Below are positions 8,551 to 15,358 of a DNA stretch of 64,000 bases, piece by piece. Each line of letters opens with the position of its first letter. Within the stretch, counting starts at the first letter, position 1. The position numbers were made by a program, and so were the translations under genes. Source of the DNA: Qipengyuania flava (GTDB lineage Bacteria > Pseudomonadota > Alphaproteobacteria > Sphingomonadales > Sphingomonadaceae); assembly GCF_019448255.1 (NCBI RefSeq), contig NZ_CP080410.1, positions 124,001 through 188,000 on the forward strand, in the 5' to 3' direction. The notes under the pieces were generated by a model. That model had not been told where the DNA came from, made no database searches, and was given only the letters and a program-made list of their open reading frames with translations.

Positions 8551-9558
8551 ATGCCCCGCGCGCCCTTTTCCTGGATCAAGCCCGAACCCCACGGGATCTA
8601 TGTCGAACCGGCGGACTGCTGGGTCGACCCCAGTCGCGCGGTGGACAAGGCCCTCGTCACCCATGGTCATGCCGACCATGCGCGCGGCGGCCATGGGAAA
8701 ACCGTGGCGACCCCCGAAACGCTGGCAATCATGGAGTTGCGCTACGCGACTCGCGACGGAGCGACGCCAGTCGAATATGGCGAAACAATCCGCCTGCCCG
8801 GCGGCGTCGATGCGACCTATATTCCGGCCGGCCATGTCCTCGGCAGCGCGCAGATCCTGCTCGAACACGCAGGTGAGCGGGTCGTCATCACTGGCGATTA
8901 CAAGCGCCGCGCGGACCCGACCTGCCCGCCTTTTGAAGTCACGCCTTGCGATATCTTCATCACCGAGGCGACCTTTGGCCTGCCCGTTTTCTGCCACCCG
9001 CCAATAGAAGACGAAATGGCGAAGCTGCTCGACCGGCTCGCCGCGCACCCGGACCGCTGCGTCCTCGTCGGCGCCTATGCGCTGGGCAAGGCGCAGCGGG
9101 TGATCGCCGAGCTTCGCGCAGCGGGACACAGCCAGCCGATTTACCTCCACGGTGCGATGGAGAAGATGTGCCGGCTCTATGAAGAGCACGGGGTCGACCT
9201 TGGCGAATTGCGCCTGGTGGCGGACGCCGACAAGGATGCCATGCGCGGCCATATCGTGGTTTGCCCGCCCAGTGCCCTTAACGACCGTTGGAGCCGCCGC
9301 CTGCCCGATCCGATCACGGCCATGGCCTCGGGCTGGATGCGCATCCGCCAGCGCGCGCGCCAGCGCAATGTCGAGCTGCCGCTGGTCATCTCCGATCACG
9401 CCGATTGGGGCGAGCTCACCCGCACGATCGAGGAAGTGGGCGCGCAGGAGAACTGGATCACCCATGGCCGCGAAGATGCGCTGCTGCGCTGGTGCCAGCT
9501 CCACCAGCGCCGCGCCCGCGCGCTGGCGCTGGTCGGCTATGAGGACGAGGATGACTGA
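8551..9558 (+). CDS. Ligase-associated DNA exonuclease (metallo-beta-lactamase fold)
   Basis: A 335-residue beta-CASP/metallo-beta-lactamase family protein. The zinc motif HGHADHARGG is near residue 37, and the later motifs GHVLGSAQIL, GDYKRRADPT and SDHADWGEL agree with the Artemis/SNM1-like exonuclease that accompanies an ATP-dependent DNA ligase in many bacteria. It is expected to trim DNA ends in the cytoplasm before sealing. Its end overlaps the next gene by 8 bases (ATGACTGA), and that gene overlaps the ligase gene. The three are therefore almost certainly one translationally coupled operon. The Lhr-type helicase and phosphoesterase usually found in this system are not nearby. Confidence 0.88.
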   Translation: MPRAPFSWIKPEPHGIYVEPADCWVDPSRAVDKALVTHGHADHARGGHGKTVATPETLAIMELRYATRDGATPVEYGETIRLPGGVDATYIPAGHVLGSAQILLEHAGERVVITGDYKRRADPTCPPFEVTPCDIFITEATFGLPVFCHPPIEDEMAKLLDRLAAHPDRCVLVGAYALGKAQRVIAELRAAGHSQPIYLHGAMEKMCRLYEEHGVDLGELRLVADADKDAMRGHIVVCPPSALNDRWSRRLPDPITAMASGWMRIRQRARQRNVELPLVISDHADWGELTRTIEEVGAQENWITHGREDALLRWCQLHQRRARALALVGYEDEDD

Positions 9559-10048
9559 GCCCCTCGCCTGCCCCGGTTGCGGATACGAGGCGTCGCCCGA
9601 GGAGGGGCCGTCGCACGCCTACATGCACTCCTCTGCCGCCTGCTGGCGCGCGTTCAACACCATCATGGCGCGCGAGTACGGATCGGCCGTCCTGATGGAA
9701 ACGCACTATCTTTCGGTCGATGCCTTTGCCGCGCAGCACCCCGGCGATCACGACGAACGACGCGCCCGGCAATCCGTGTGGATCCACCTTGCCGGGCTTC
9801 ACGCGGTGCTGCGCCAGGGCCGTCTGCCCGAATACCGCTATGCCCTTCTGCGGCGCCTCGCAGACACGCACGACAGCTGGCCGCCCCCGCCAAGCCATGC
9901 GCCTTTCGCGATCACTGCCGGGAGCCTTCCGGAAGAGATGGACGAGGCGCAGCACGCGGCGGCCATGCGCGACTGGGCTGAAGCCACTCTGCGCGCCTAC
10001 GAAACGGCCAATCCCGATCTCGCCACCCAGCTTGAGGCGCTGGGCTGA
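9551..10048 (+). CDS. DUF5946 family protein inside the DNA ligase operon
   Basis: A 165-residue protein that starts with a zinc-ribbon-like CPGCG (C7, C10), followed by H22, H26 and C31 in HAYMHSSAACW. Conserved blocks THYLSVDAFAAQHPG (54-68) and QSVWIHLAGLHAVL match the uncharacterised DUF5946 family. The start ATG 9551 lies inside the exonuclease stop region, and its TGA shares one base with the ligase start, so its translation is tied to both neighbours. No enzymatic motif is recognisable. A role in end recognition or in regulating the exonuclease/ligase pair is inference from position only. Confidence 0.75.
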   Translation: MTEPLACPGCGYEASPEEGPSHAYMHSSAACWRAFNTIMAREYGSAVLMETHYLSVDAFAAQHPGDHDERRARQSVWIHLAGLHAVLRQGRLPEYRYALLRRLADTHDSWPPPPSHAPFAITAGSLPEEMDEAQHAAAMRDWAEATLRAYETANPDLATQLEALG

Positions 10049-11640
10049 TGGAAGACTTCGCCGCCCTTATCGACGCGCTGGTCTACACCCGCAGTCGCAA
10101 CGAGAAGCTGCGGCTGATCGCGGAATACCTGCGCGCGGCACCCGATCCCGACCGCGGGTGGGCGCTCGCGGCGCTTGCCGACGGGCTCGACTTTCCGGCG
10201 GTGAAAAGCTCGACCATCCGCAACCTCTTGAAGGACCGGGTCGACCCCGTCCTCTGGACGCTTAGCCGCGATTTCGTCGGCGATACGGCGGAGACAGCGA
10301 GCCTTCTGTGGCCTTCACCGGACAGCGAACCCGACCCGCCCGGCGTTGCGGAGACAGTCGACGCGCTGGCAGCCATGACTCGCAAGAGTGTGCTGGACGA
10401 GCTTCCCAAGCTGCTCGACCGCCTCGACGCTTCGGGCCGCTACGGGCTGCTCAAGCTCGCCACCGGGGGAATGCGGATCGGGGTGTCCAGCCGCCTTGCA
10501 AAAACCGCCTTCGCCCAGGCCTTCCATGTCTCGGTCGACGAGGTCGAGGAGTATTGGCACGGGCTCGATGCGCCCTACGAACCGCTGTTCGCTTGGGCCG
10601 CGCGAGGGGAAGACCCGCCGGATATCGAGAACCTGCCCACTTTTCGGCCCTTCATGCTCGCCCATCCGCTGGAGGACACAGAAGTCGACCTCGCCGACTA
10701 TGCGGCCGAGTGGAAATGGGACGGTATCCGCGTGCAGATCGTCCGGGCTGGCGGTGAGACGCGGATCTATTCGCGCAGTGGGGACGACATCTCGGCCACC
10801 TTCCCCGAACTGCTGGATGCCCTGCCCTTCCCGGCCGTGCTTGACGGCGAGCTCCTGGTGCGCGGATCGACACAAGGCGGCGAAGAGGGCGGTGCGGCCA
10901 GCTTCAACGCGCTCCAGCAGCGGCTCGGCCGCAAGACCGTGAGCAAGAGGATGCTCACTGAATACCCGGCCTTCGTGCGCCTCTATGATGCGTTGCTGAT
11001 CGAGGGCGAGGATGTGCGCGAAGAGCCGTGGAGCGCCCGGCGCGCACGGCTCGAGGCGCTTATGGCGCGCCTGCCCGATAGCCACTTCGATATCAGTTCG
11101 GTGGTCGAGGCACGCGACTTCGCTCACCTGGCCGAAATCCGCGAGGGCAGCCGCGAAGACGCGATCGAGGGACTGATGCTCAAGCGCAAGGACAGCCCTT
11201 ATATCGCCGGGCGGCGCGTGGGCTACTGGTACAAATGGAAGCGCGATCCGCTGCTGATCGACTGCGTGCTGATGTATGCACAGCGCGGCTCGGGCAAACG
11301 CTCGAGCTTCTTTTCCGACTACACTTTCGGCTGCTGGAACGGCGATCCGGACAAGGGCGCCGAGCTTCTTCCGGTCGGCAAGGCCTATTCGGGCTTCACC
11401 GACGAGGAACTGAAGAAGATCGACCGCCACGTACGCCAGAACACGGTCAACCGCTTCGGCCCGGTGCGCGAAACGGAGAAGACATTGGTGTTCGAGGTCG
11501 CCTTCGACAGCGTGCACGAAAGCAAGCGGCACAAATCGGGCCTTGCCATGCGCTTCCCGCGCATCCACCGCATCCGCTGGGACAAACCGGCGCATGAGGC
11601 CGACCGGATCGAAGCGCTGCGGGCGCTGATCCGCGACTAG
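10048..11640 (+). CDS. ATP-dependent DNA ligase (cisplatin damage response type)
   Basis: A 530-residue ligase. The N-terminal DNA-binding domain covers roughly residues 1-200. The adenylation motif I EWKWDGIRVQ has the catalytic lysine at 223. Motif III RIYSRSGDDIS follows near 238, then motif IV EGLMLKRKDSPY and motif V YWYKWKRD. The OB-fold domain contains VLMYAQRGSGKRSSFFSDYTFG. It belongs to the bacterial ligases encoded next to a metallo-beta-lactamase exonuclease and linked to resistance to cross-linking agents. It is expected to be cytoplasmic and auxiliary to the NAD-dependent LigA. It is translationally coupled to the preceding DUF5946 gene. Confidence 0.9.
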   Translation: MEDFAALIDALVYTRSRNEKLRLIAEYLRAAPDPDRGWALAALADGLDFPAVKSSTIRNLLKDRVDPVLWTLSRDFVGDTAETASLLWPSPDSEPDPPGVAETVDALAAMTRKSVLDELPKLLDRLDASGRYGLLKLATGGMRIGVSSRLAKTAFAQAFHVSVDEVEEYWHGLDAPYEPLFAWAARGEDPPDIENLPTFRPFMLAHPLEDTEVDLADYAAEWKWDGIRVQIVRAGGETRIYSRSGDDISATFPELLDALPFPAVLDGELLVRGSTQGGEEGGAASFNALQQRLGRKTVSKRMLTEYPAFVRLYDALLIEGEDVREEPWSARRARLEALMARLPDSHFDISSVVEARDFAHLAEIREGSREDAIEGLMLKRKDSPYIAGRRVGYWYKWKRDPLLIDCVLMYAQRGSGKRSSFFSDYTFGCWNGDPDKGAELLPVGKAYSGFTDEELKKIDRHVRQNTVNRFGPVRETEKTLVFEVAFDSVHESKRHKSGLAMRFPRIHRIRWDKPAHEADRIEALRALIRD

Positions 11641-11657
11641 GGAAGGATGTCTGGACG

Positions 11658-12170
11658 ATGGATATGAAGACGCTGCTGCTGACGACGCACGCCAATATGC
11701 TGGCGACGCTCGACGGGCTGGTTGCCAAGGCGGCGGACCACGAAAAGGCAGGCGAATTGCTCGGTGCACGACTGGCCGAAGACATGCACCCGCTTTCCAC
11801 GCAGATCCGGTTCCTCGCGAACATGCCCGGCGAAGCACTGGAGCGGCTCGGGCTGATCAAGTTTACCAGCCGCGAAGAAGACCCGGCGACGTTCGAAGAG
11901 GCCCGCGCCCTGATCGCCGAGGCCCGCAAGCGCGTGGAAGAGGCCGCCGCGCTCGATTTTCCCGACGAGGACGCGCCGCTGGAGATGAAGATTCCCAACG
12001 GCATGACCTTCGATTTGTCGATGCAGGAGTATGTGCGCGACTGGGCGGTTGCGCAGTTCTATTTCCACACGAACGCGGCCTACGCGATCCTGCGGCAGGC
12101 GGGCCTTTCCATCGGCAAGGCCGATTACGTCCCCTACATGTTCAAATACCTGCGCCAGCCAGCCGGCTAG
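11658..12170 (+). CDS. DUF1993 family protein
   Basis: A 170-residue mostly helical protein. Its conserved stretch DMHPLSTQIRFLANMP lies near residues 40-55, and the C-terminal block AQFYFHTNAAYAILRQAG...GKADY ends the family domain. This is DUF1993, distantly related to DinB-like four-helix proteins. The reaction is unknown. The gene begins 17 bases after the ligase stop with a good GGAAGG binding site, so it may ride on the ligase transcript. Whether it belongs functionally to repair is unclear. Confidence 0.8.
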   Translation: MDMKTLLLTTHANMLATLDGLVAKAADHEKAGELLGARLAEDMHPLSTQIRFLANMPGEALERLGLIKFTSREEDPATFEEARALIAEARKRVEEAAALDFPDEDAPLEMKIPNGMTFDLSMQEYVRDWAVAQFYFHTNAAYAILRQAGLSIGKADYVPYMFKYLRQPAG

Positions 12171-12176
12171 AAAGTC

Positions 12177-12231
12177 GCGCCGCGCATATTGCGGCGCAGT
12201 GGTGCGGAGACGTCAATGACGCCTCCGCACC
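12177..12231. repeat. Two tandem hairpins between convergent genes
   Basis: GCGCCGC and GCGGCGC pair at 12177-12197 with loop GCATATT. Directly after, GGTGCGGAG pairs with CTCCGCACC at 12201-12231 around a partly complementary CGTCA/TGACG core. There is no T-tract on either strand. They sit between the ends of the DUF1993 gene and the convergent small HTH gene, so they may act as 3' stabilisers or as a weak two-way stop. Confidence 0.45.
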
Positions 12232-12236
12232 CAAAC

Positions 12237-12434
12237 TCAGAACGGGAAAGATTTCTGGGCCGGTGGCTCATCGGGAAACCTATGCCCTTTCATCACTTCA
12301 TTCACTCGCCCGGGATTAATCCCGAGGAGTGCAGCTGCTTGGTGCTGATAGAGGCCCTGCTTATTGACGAGGAAGCGGATGTGCGCCGCCATTTCACGTG
12401 TGACGGTGGGGCTTGCTTTTCTTTGCATCGGCAT
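12237..12434 (-). CDS. Small helix-turn-helix protein
   Basis: A 65-residue protein. Residues 13-50 (REMAAHIRFLVNKQGLYQHQ then AALLGINPGRVNEVMKGHRF) read as a compact helix-turn-helix, with QHQAAALLGI as the first helix and GRVNEVMKG as recognition helix. The tail FPDEPPAQKSFPF is proline-rich. I have the impression of a family of short alphaproteobacterial HTH proteins but cannot name it. The local DNA is less GC-rich than the neighbours, which could mark transfer. A direct repeat of TGACAC 10 bases apart (12460-12475) lies upstream and could be its own operator. Confidence 0.6.
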   Translation of the reverse strand: MPMQRKASPTVTREMAAHIRFLVNKQGLYQHQAAALLGINPGRVNEVMKGHRFPDEPPAQKSFPF

Positions 12435-12459
12435 AGTCGAATATCCATTTCAATCCGAC

Positions 12460-12475
12460 TGACACGCGTTGACAC
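12460..12475. promoter_or_regulatory. TGACAC direct repeat, possible operator of the small HTH gene
   Basis: TGACAC occurs at 12460-12465 and again at 12470-12475, one helical turn apart, 26 bases upstream of the HTH gene start at 12434. The second copy also forms a perfect TTGACA -35 box for the plus strand (12469-12474). Operator function is inference. Confidence 0.35.
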
Positions 12476-12502
12476 AGCGCACAATTGGCGACATTGATCG
12501 CC

Positions 12503-12580
12503 TGCTAGCTAGTCACCGCGGATCAGTCGCGGTTCACATCAAGGCCTCAAGCGTTCCAGCGCTTGGGGCCTTTTTGGTTA
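12503..12580 (+). ncRNA. Possible small RNA ending in a strong terminator
   Basis: A perfect TTGACA at 12469-12474 followed 18 bases later by ATTGAT (12493-12498) predicts a plus-strand start near 12503. The next 40 bases hold the hairpin CCGCG-GATCAGT-CGCGG (12516-12532). The unit then ends in the terminator hairpin at 12543-12570 with TTTTT. No plus-strand coding frame lies between promoter and terminator. The -10 box is weak, so the call is tentative. No known RNA family is recognised. Confidence 0.35.
12543..12575 (+). terminator. Rho-independent terminator with no gene upstream on its strand
   Basis: GGCCTCAAGCG (12543-12553) pairs with CGCTTGGGGCC (12560-12570), 11 bp with one G-U pair and a 6-base loop, followed by TTTTT. 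The nearest plus-strand gene ends 370 bases earlier. On the minus strand the same hairpin lies 57 bases beyond the carbonic anhydrase stop, but its T-run there is poor. Confidence 0.75.
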
Positions 12581-12599
12581 ATCGTCATTCAGGAAAACA

Positions 12600-12640
12600 G
12601 AGTCGAGTCTGAATCGCGGGACAGCTATTAGTTATCCACA
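12600..12640. other. Consensus DnaA box beside three GANTC sites
   Basis: GANTC methylation sites occur at 12600-12604, 12605-12609 and 12611-12615. A perfect TTATCCACA lies at 12632-12640, inside the last codons of the carbonic anhydrase gene. GAGTCGAGTC upstream of a DnaA box repeats the arrangement seen in the putative origin at 46816-46838. Function is unproven. Confidence 0.4.
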
Positions 12641-13209
12641 GCCCCCGACGCCTTGGCGACCGCCGCCGAATGCGCCTTCGCGTTCTCGGCGTAATGGGCC
12701 ACGCCGATGCGCATGCCGGCGATGGCCGCATCGTCGAGATCCCGCATCTTGCGCGCAGGGCGGCCGCCCCACAGCTCGCGCGCGCCCATGACCTTGCCTT
12801 CGGTCAGCATGGCGCCGGCTGCCAGCATGGCGTCGCTGCCGATCACGGCCTTGTTCATGGCAATCGCGCCGAGGCCGACAAAACCGCGGTCTTCGATGGT
12901 GCAGCCGTGGATCATTGCCATATGGCCGACCAGCACGTCGTCGCCGATGATCAGCGGCGAACCGTCGGGATCGCCCGGGCGCTCCGGATCGCAGTGGCAC
13001 ACGCTGCCGTCCTGGATATTGCTCCGCTCTCCGATCACGATGCGGCTGACATCGGCGCGCAGCACGCAATTGTACCAGACCGAGCTATCGGCTCCGATCT
13101 CGACATTGCCGATGATCGTGCAGCCCGGCGCGATGAAGGCCGAATCGTGGATCTTCGGCGTGTGGCCGTGGATCGGGATGATGGTGACGCCGGGGCGGCT
13201 CGCGGTCAT
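12628..13209 (-). CDS. Gamma-carbonic anhydrase family protein
   Basis: A 193-residue left-handed beta-helix protein of hexapeptide repeats (GCTIIGNVEIGADSSVWYN and following). Potential zinc histidines appear in DGSVCHCD and in VGHMAMIHGC, in the order seen in gamma-type carbonic anhydrases. It would be a cytoplasmic trimer that hydrates CO2 or acts as an acyltransferase-like scaffold; many family members have no shown activity. The start ATG 13209 is set by the family N-terminus (IIPIHGHTPKI), and its ATGA overlaps the stop of the upstream GNAT gene. It is the last gene of a coupled minus-strand run beginning at hemB. Confidence 0.85.
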   Translation of the reverse strand: MTASRPGVTIIPIHGHTPKIHDSAFIAPGCTIIGNVEIGADSSVWYNCVLRADVSRIVIGERSNIQDGSVCHCDPERPGDPDGSPLIIGDDVLVGHMAMIHGCTIEDRGFVGLGAIAMNKAVIGSDAMLAAGAMLTEGKVMGARELWGGRPARKMRDLDDAAIAGMRIGVAHYAENAKAHSAAVAKASGAVDN

Positions 13210-13763
13210 CGGTGTGTCTCCCATTGCTCTTTCGTGAGCGAATACTGGATCGTCGGGTTGTCTTCCGGCGGATAGGCCGGATCGGAAAAATCGAGGTCCT
13301 TGCGGCGGACCATGCCGAGCTTTCCCATCAGTTTCCAGCTTCCGACATTCGCTTCGCTCGTCAGCGCGACCACATGCGGCGCGCCGACACGGGTGAAGGC
13401 CCAGTCGAGCACGGCGCGCATCGCCTCTTCGGCAAGCCCGCGCCGCCAGCGGTCTTCGCGCACCAGCCAGCCGACCTCGTGGTCCCCCTGATTCGGCGCG
13501 TTGGGATTGTCGACCCGCTTCATCCCGCAATGGCCGACCATCTCGCCGGTCGCCTTCTCGATCATGAAGAGAAAGCTGAACCCTTCGCGCGCATAGAGCG
13601 CCATCTGCCGCGCGTGTTTCGCCTGCGTTTCGTGCAGTTCCTTGGGTCCGCCAAGGCGCGCCATCACGTTCTCGCTGTTGAGCACGCGCATCTGCTCTTC
13701 GGCGTCGCCTTCCTCGATGGTGCGCAGGATCAGCCGGTCGGTTTCGGCAATGATGTCAGCCAT
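13206..13763 (-). CDS. GNAT family N-acetyltransferase
   Basis: A 185-residue RimJ/RimL-like acetyltransferase. The N-terminal ETDRLILRTIEEGD is typical of the subgroup. The acetyl-CoA loop is REDRWRRGLAEEAMRAVL near residues 104-121, and the late motif NVGSWKLMGKLGM follows near 142. The acceptor is probably an N-terminal or amino group on a protein or small molecule, but it is not known. The start overlaps the stop of a second GNAT gene by 8 bases. The two proteins share layout and likely arose by tandem duplication. Confidence 0.85.
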   Translation of the reverse strand: MADIIAETDRLILRTIEEGDAEEQMRVLNSENVMARLGGPKELHETQAKHARQMALYAREGFSFLFMIEKATGEMVGHCGMKRVDNPNAPNQGDHEVGWLVREDRWRRGLAEEAMRAVLDWAFTRVGAPHVVALTSEANVGSWKLMGKLGMVRRKDLDFSDPAYPPEDNPTIQYSLTKEQWETHR

Positions 13764-14313
13764 GGCGCGCGTCCCAGGCGTCGCGGTCGATCGAATAGAC
13801 GATGATTACCGGCTCTTCCTTGTCGAATTCGGCGTTGTCGAAGTCGAGATCCTCGCGCCGCCGCATGCCAAGCCGCTTCATCAGCCCCCAACTGCCTTCG
13901 TTTCGCTGGACCGTGAGGGCAATCACCTCGTCCGCGCCAAACCGGTTGAACGCGGCATCGAGCGAAGCGATGGCCGCTTCCTTCGCATAGCCCTTGCCCC
14001 AGGCGTCTTCGCGCAGGCGCCAGCCGGCTTCCATCATGCCAATGGGCCCGCCTGCCTGGTTGCAGCGCTTCAGACCGCAAAAGCCAAGAATCGCGCCGTC
14101 TTCCTTGCGCTCGACACACCAGAAGGTGTGGCCGTGCTCGCGCTCATAGGAAAGAAGACGCTCCTGCGCTGCGGTGCGCTTGGCTTCGTCGCACACGCCG
14201 CCAAGCCAGCGCATGACATTCTCGGTATTGGTCCCTTCCCAGAAGCGCGGCCAGTCCTCCTCGCGCCAGTCGCGCAGGATCAGCCGGTTGGTCTCGATCC
14301 GGGTCTCAGCCAT
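13756..14313 (-). CDS. GNAT family N-acetyltransferase, tandem paralogue
   Basis: A 185-residue RimJ/RimL-type acetyltransferase, equal in length to its downstream neighbour and similar throughout. It has ETNRLILRDWREED at the start, REDAWGKGYAKEAAIASL as the acetyl-CoA loop, and NEGSWGLMKRLGM near the end. The Q/RxxGxG/A pattern is kept (KGYA), so it is likely active. It overlaps the hemB stop by 8 bases and the next GNAT start by 8 bases. The substrate is unknown. Placement in a hemB transcript is probably convenience rather than a shared pathway. Confidence 0.85.
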   Translation of the reverse strand: MAETRIETNRLILRDWREEDWPRFWEGTNTENVMRWLGGVCDEAKRTAAQERLLSYEREHGHTFWCVERKEDGAILGFCGLKRCNQAGGPIGMMEAGWRLREDAWGKGYAKEAAIASLDAAFNRFGADEVIALTVQRNEGSWGLMKRLGMRRREDLDFDNAEFDKEEPVIIVYSIDRDAWDARHG

Positions 14314-15304
14314 TGAGGAGCTGCGCTGCGCGGGGCGCGTGATAGGTCAGTACGCCCGAACACCCGGCGCGCTTGAAGGCGACCAGCTTTTCCATCAGCA
14401 GCGCGTCGCGGTCGCCCACACCGGCCGCCGCACCTGCTTCGATCAGCGCGTATTCGCCGCTCACCTGGTAGGCGAAGACCGGCACGCCGAACTCCTGCTT
14501 CGCGCGCCAGATAACGTCGAGATAGGCGAGGCCCGGCTTGACCATCACGCTGTCGGCGCCCTCGGCAATGTCGAAAGCGATTTCGCGCAGGGCCTCGTCG
14601 CCATTGGCCGGGTCCATCTGGTAGCTCTTCTTGTCGCCCTTGAGCAGGCCGCCCGAACCCACCGCATCGCGGAACGGGCCGTAGAAGGCGGAAGCGTATT
14701 TCGCCGAATAGGCCATGATCTGGACATTGGGATGCTGGTTCATCTCCAGCGCCATGCGGATCGCCTTCACGCGCCCGTCCATCATGTCGGACGGGGCGAT
14801 AATGTCCGCGCCGGCGTTGGCCTGGTTGACCGCCTGGTCGACCAGCACGGCCACCGTATCGTCGTTGACGACATAGCCCGCCTCGTCGAGCAAGCCGTCC
14901 TGCCCGTGGCTGGTGTAGGGGTCGAGCGCCACGTCGGTGAGAATGCCGATATCGCTGCCGCACGCATCGCGCACCGCCTTGATCGCGCGGCACATGAGAT
15001 TGTCGGGGTTGAACGCTTCGGCGCCATCGTCGCTGCGCTTGTCGGCTTGCGTATTGGGGAACAGCGCAATGCATGGAATGCCCAGATCAACCGCTTCCTT
15101 CGCCCGCTTAGCAATCCCGTCGACCGACCAGCGCGACACGCCCGGAAGGCTTGCGACCGGCTCTTCCACGCCGCTGCCATCGGTGACGAACAGCGGCCAG
15201 ATCAGGTCGGCCGGCGTCAGCACGGTTTCGCGGTGCATGGCGCGGCTCCAGCCGGTGGCACGGGTGCGGCGCAGGCGCGTGGCGGGGTAGCTTGCGTTGG
15301 TCAT
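14306..15304 (-). CDS. hemB: Porphobilinogen synthase (delta-aminolevulinate dehydratase)
   Basis: A 332-residue cytosolic enzyme that condenses two 5-aminolevulinate molecules into porphobilinogen in haem synthesis. The two Schiff-base lysines are visible in MAYSAKYASAFYGPFRDA (near 203) and SVMVKPGLAYLDV (near 257). The metal-site region reads DVALDPYTSHGQDG, with Asp and Ser in place of the cysteines of zinc enzymes. That is the magnesium-dependent alphaproteobacterial type. The start MTNASYPATRLRR is at ATG 15304. It leads a coupled run with two GNAT genes and a carbonic anhydrase gene. Other haem genes, hemE and hemJ, lie at 45-46.7 kb. Confidence 0.95.
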   Translation of the reverse strand: MTNASYPATRLRRTRATGWSRAMHRETVLTPADLIWPLFVTDGSGVEEPVASLPGVSRWSVDGIAKRAKEAVDLGIPCIALFPNTQADKRSDDGAEAFNPDNLMCRAIKAVRDACGSDIGILTDVALDPYTSHGQDGLLDEAGYVVNDDTVAVLVDQAVNQANAGADIIAPSDMMDGRVKAIRMALEMNQHPNVQIMAYSAKYASAFYGPFRDAVGSGGLLKGDKKSYQMDPANGDEALREIAFDIAEGADSVMVKPGLAYLDVIWRAKQEFGVPVFAYQVSGEYALIEAGAAAGVGDRDALLMEKLVAFKRAGCSGVLTYHAPRAAQLLNG

Positions 15305-15358
15305 GGGGCGTGCTGTGCCTCAAGCGCGCGCGCGGCGCAATCGGCAGAGGACGCGGTT

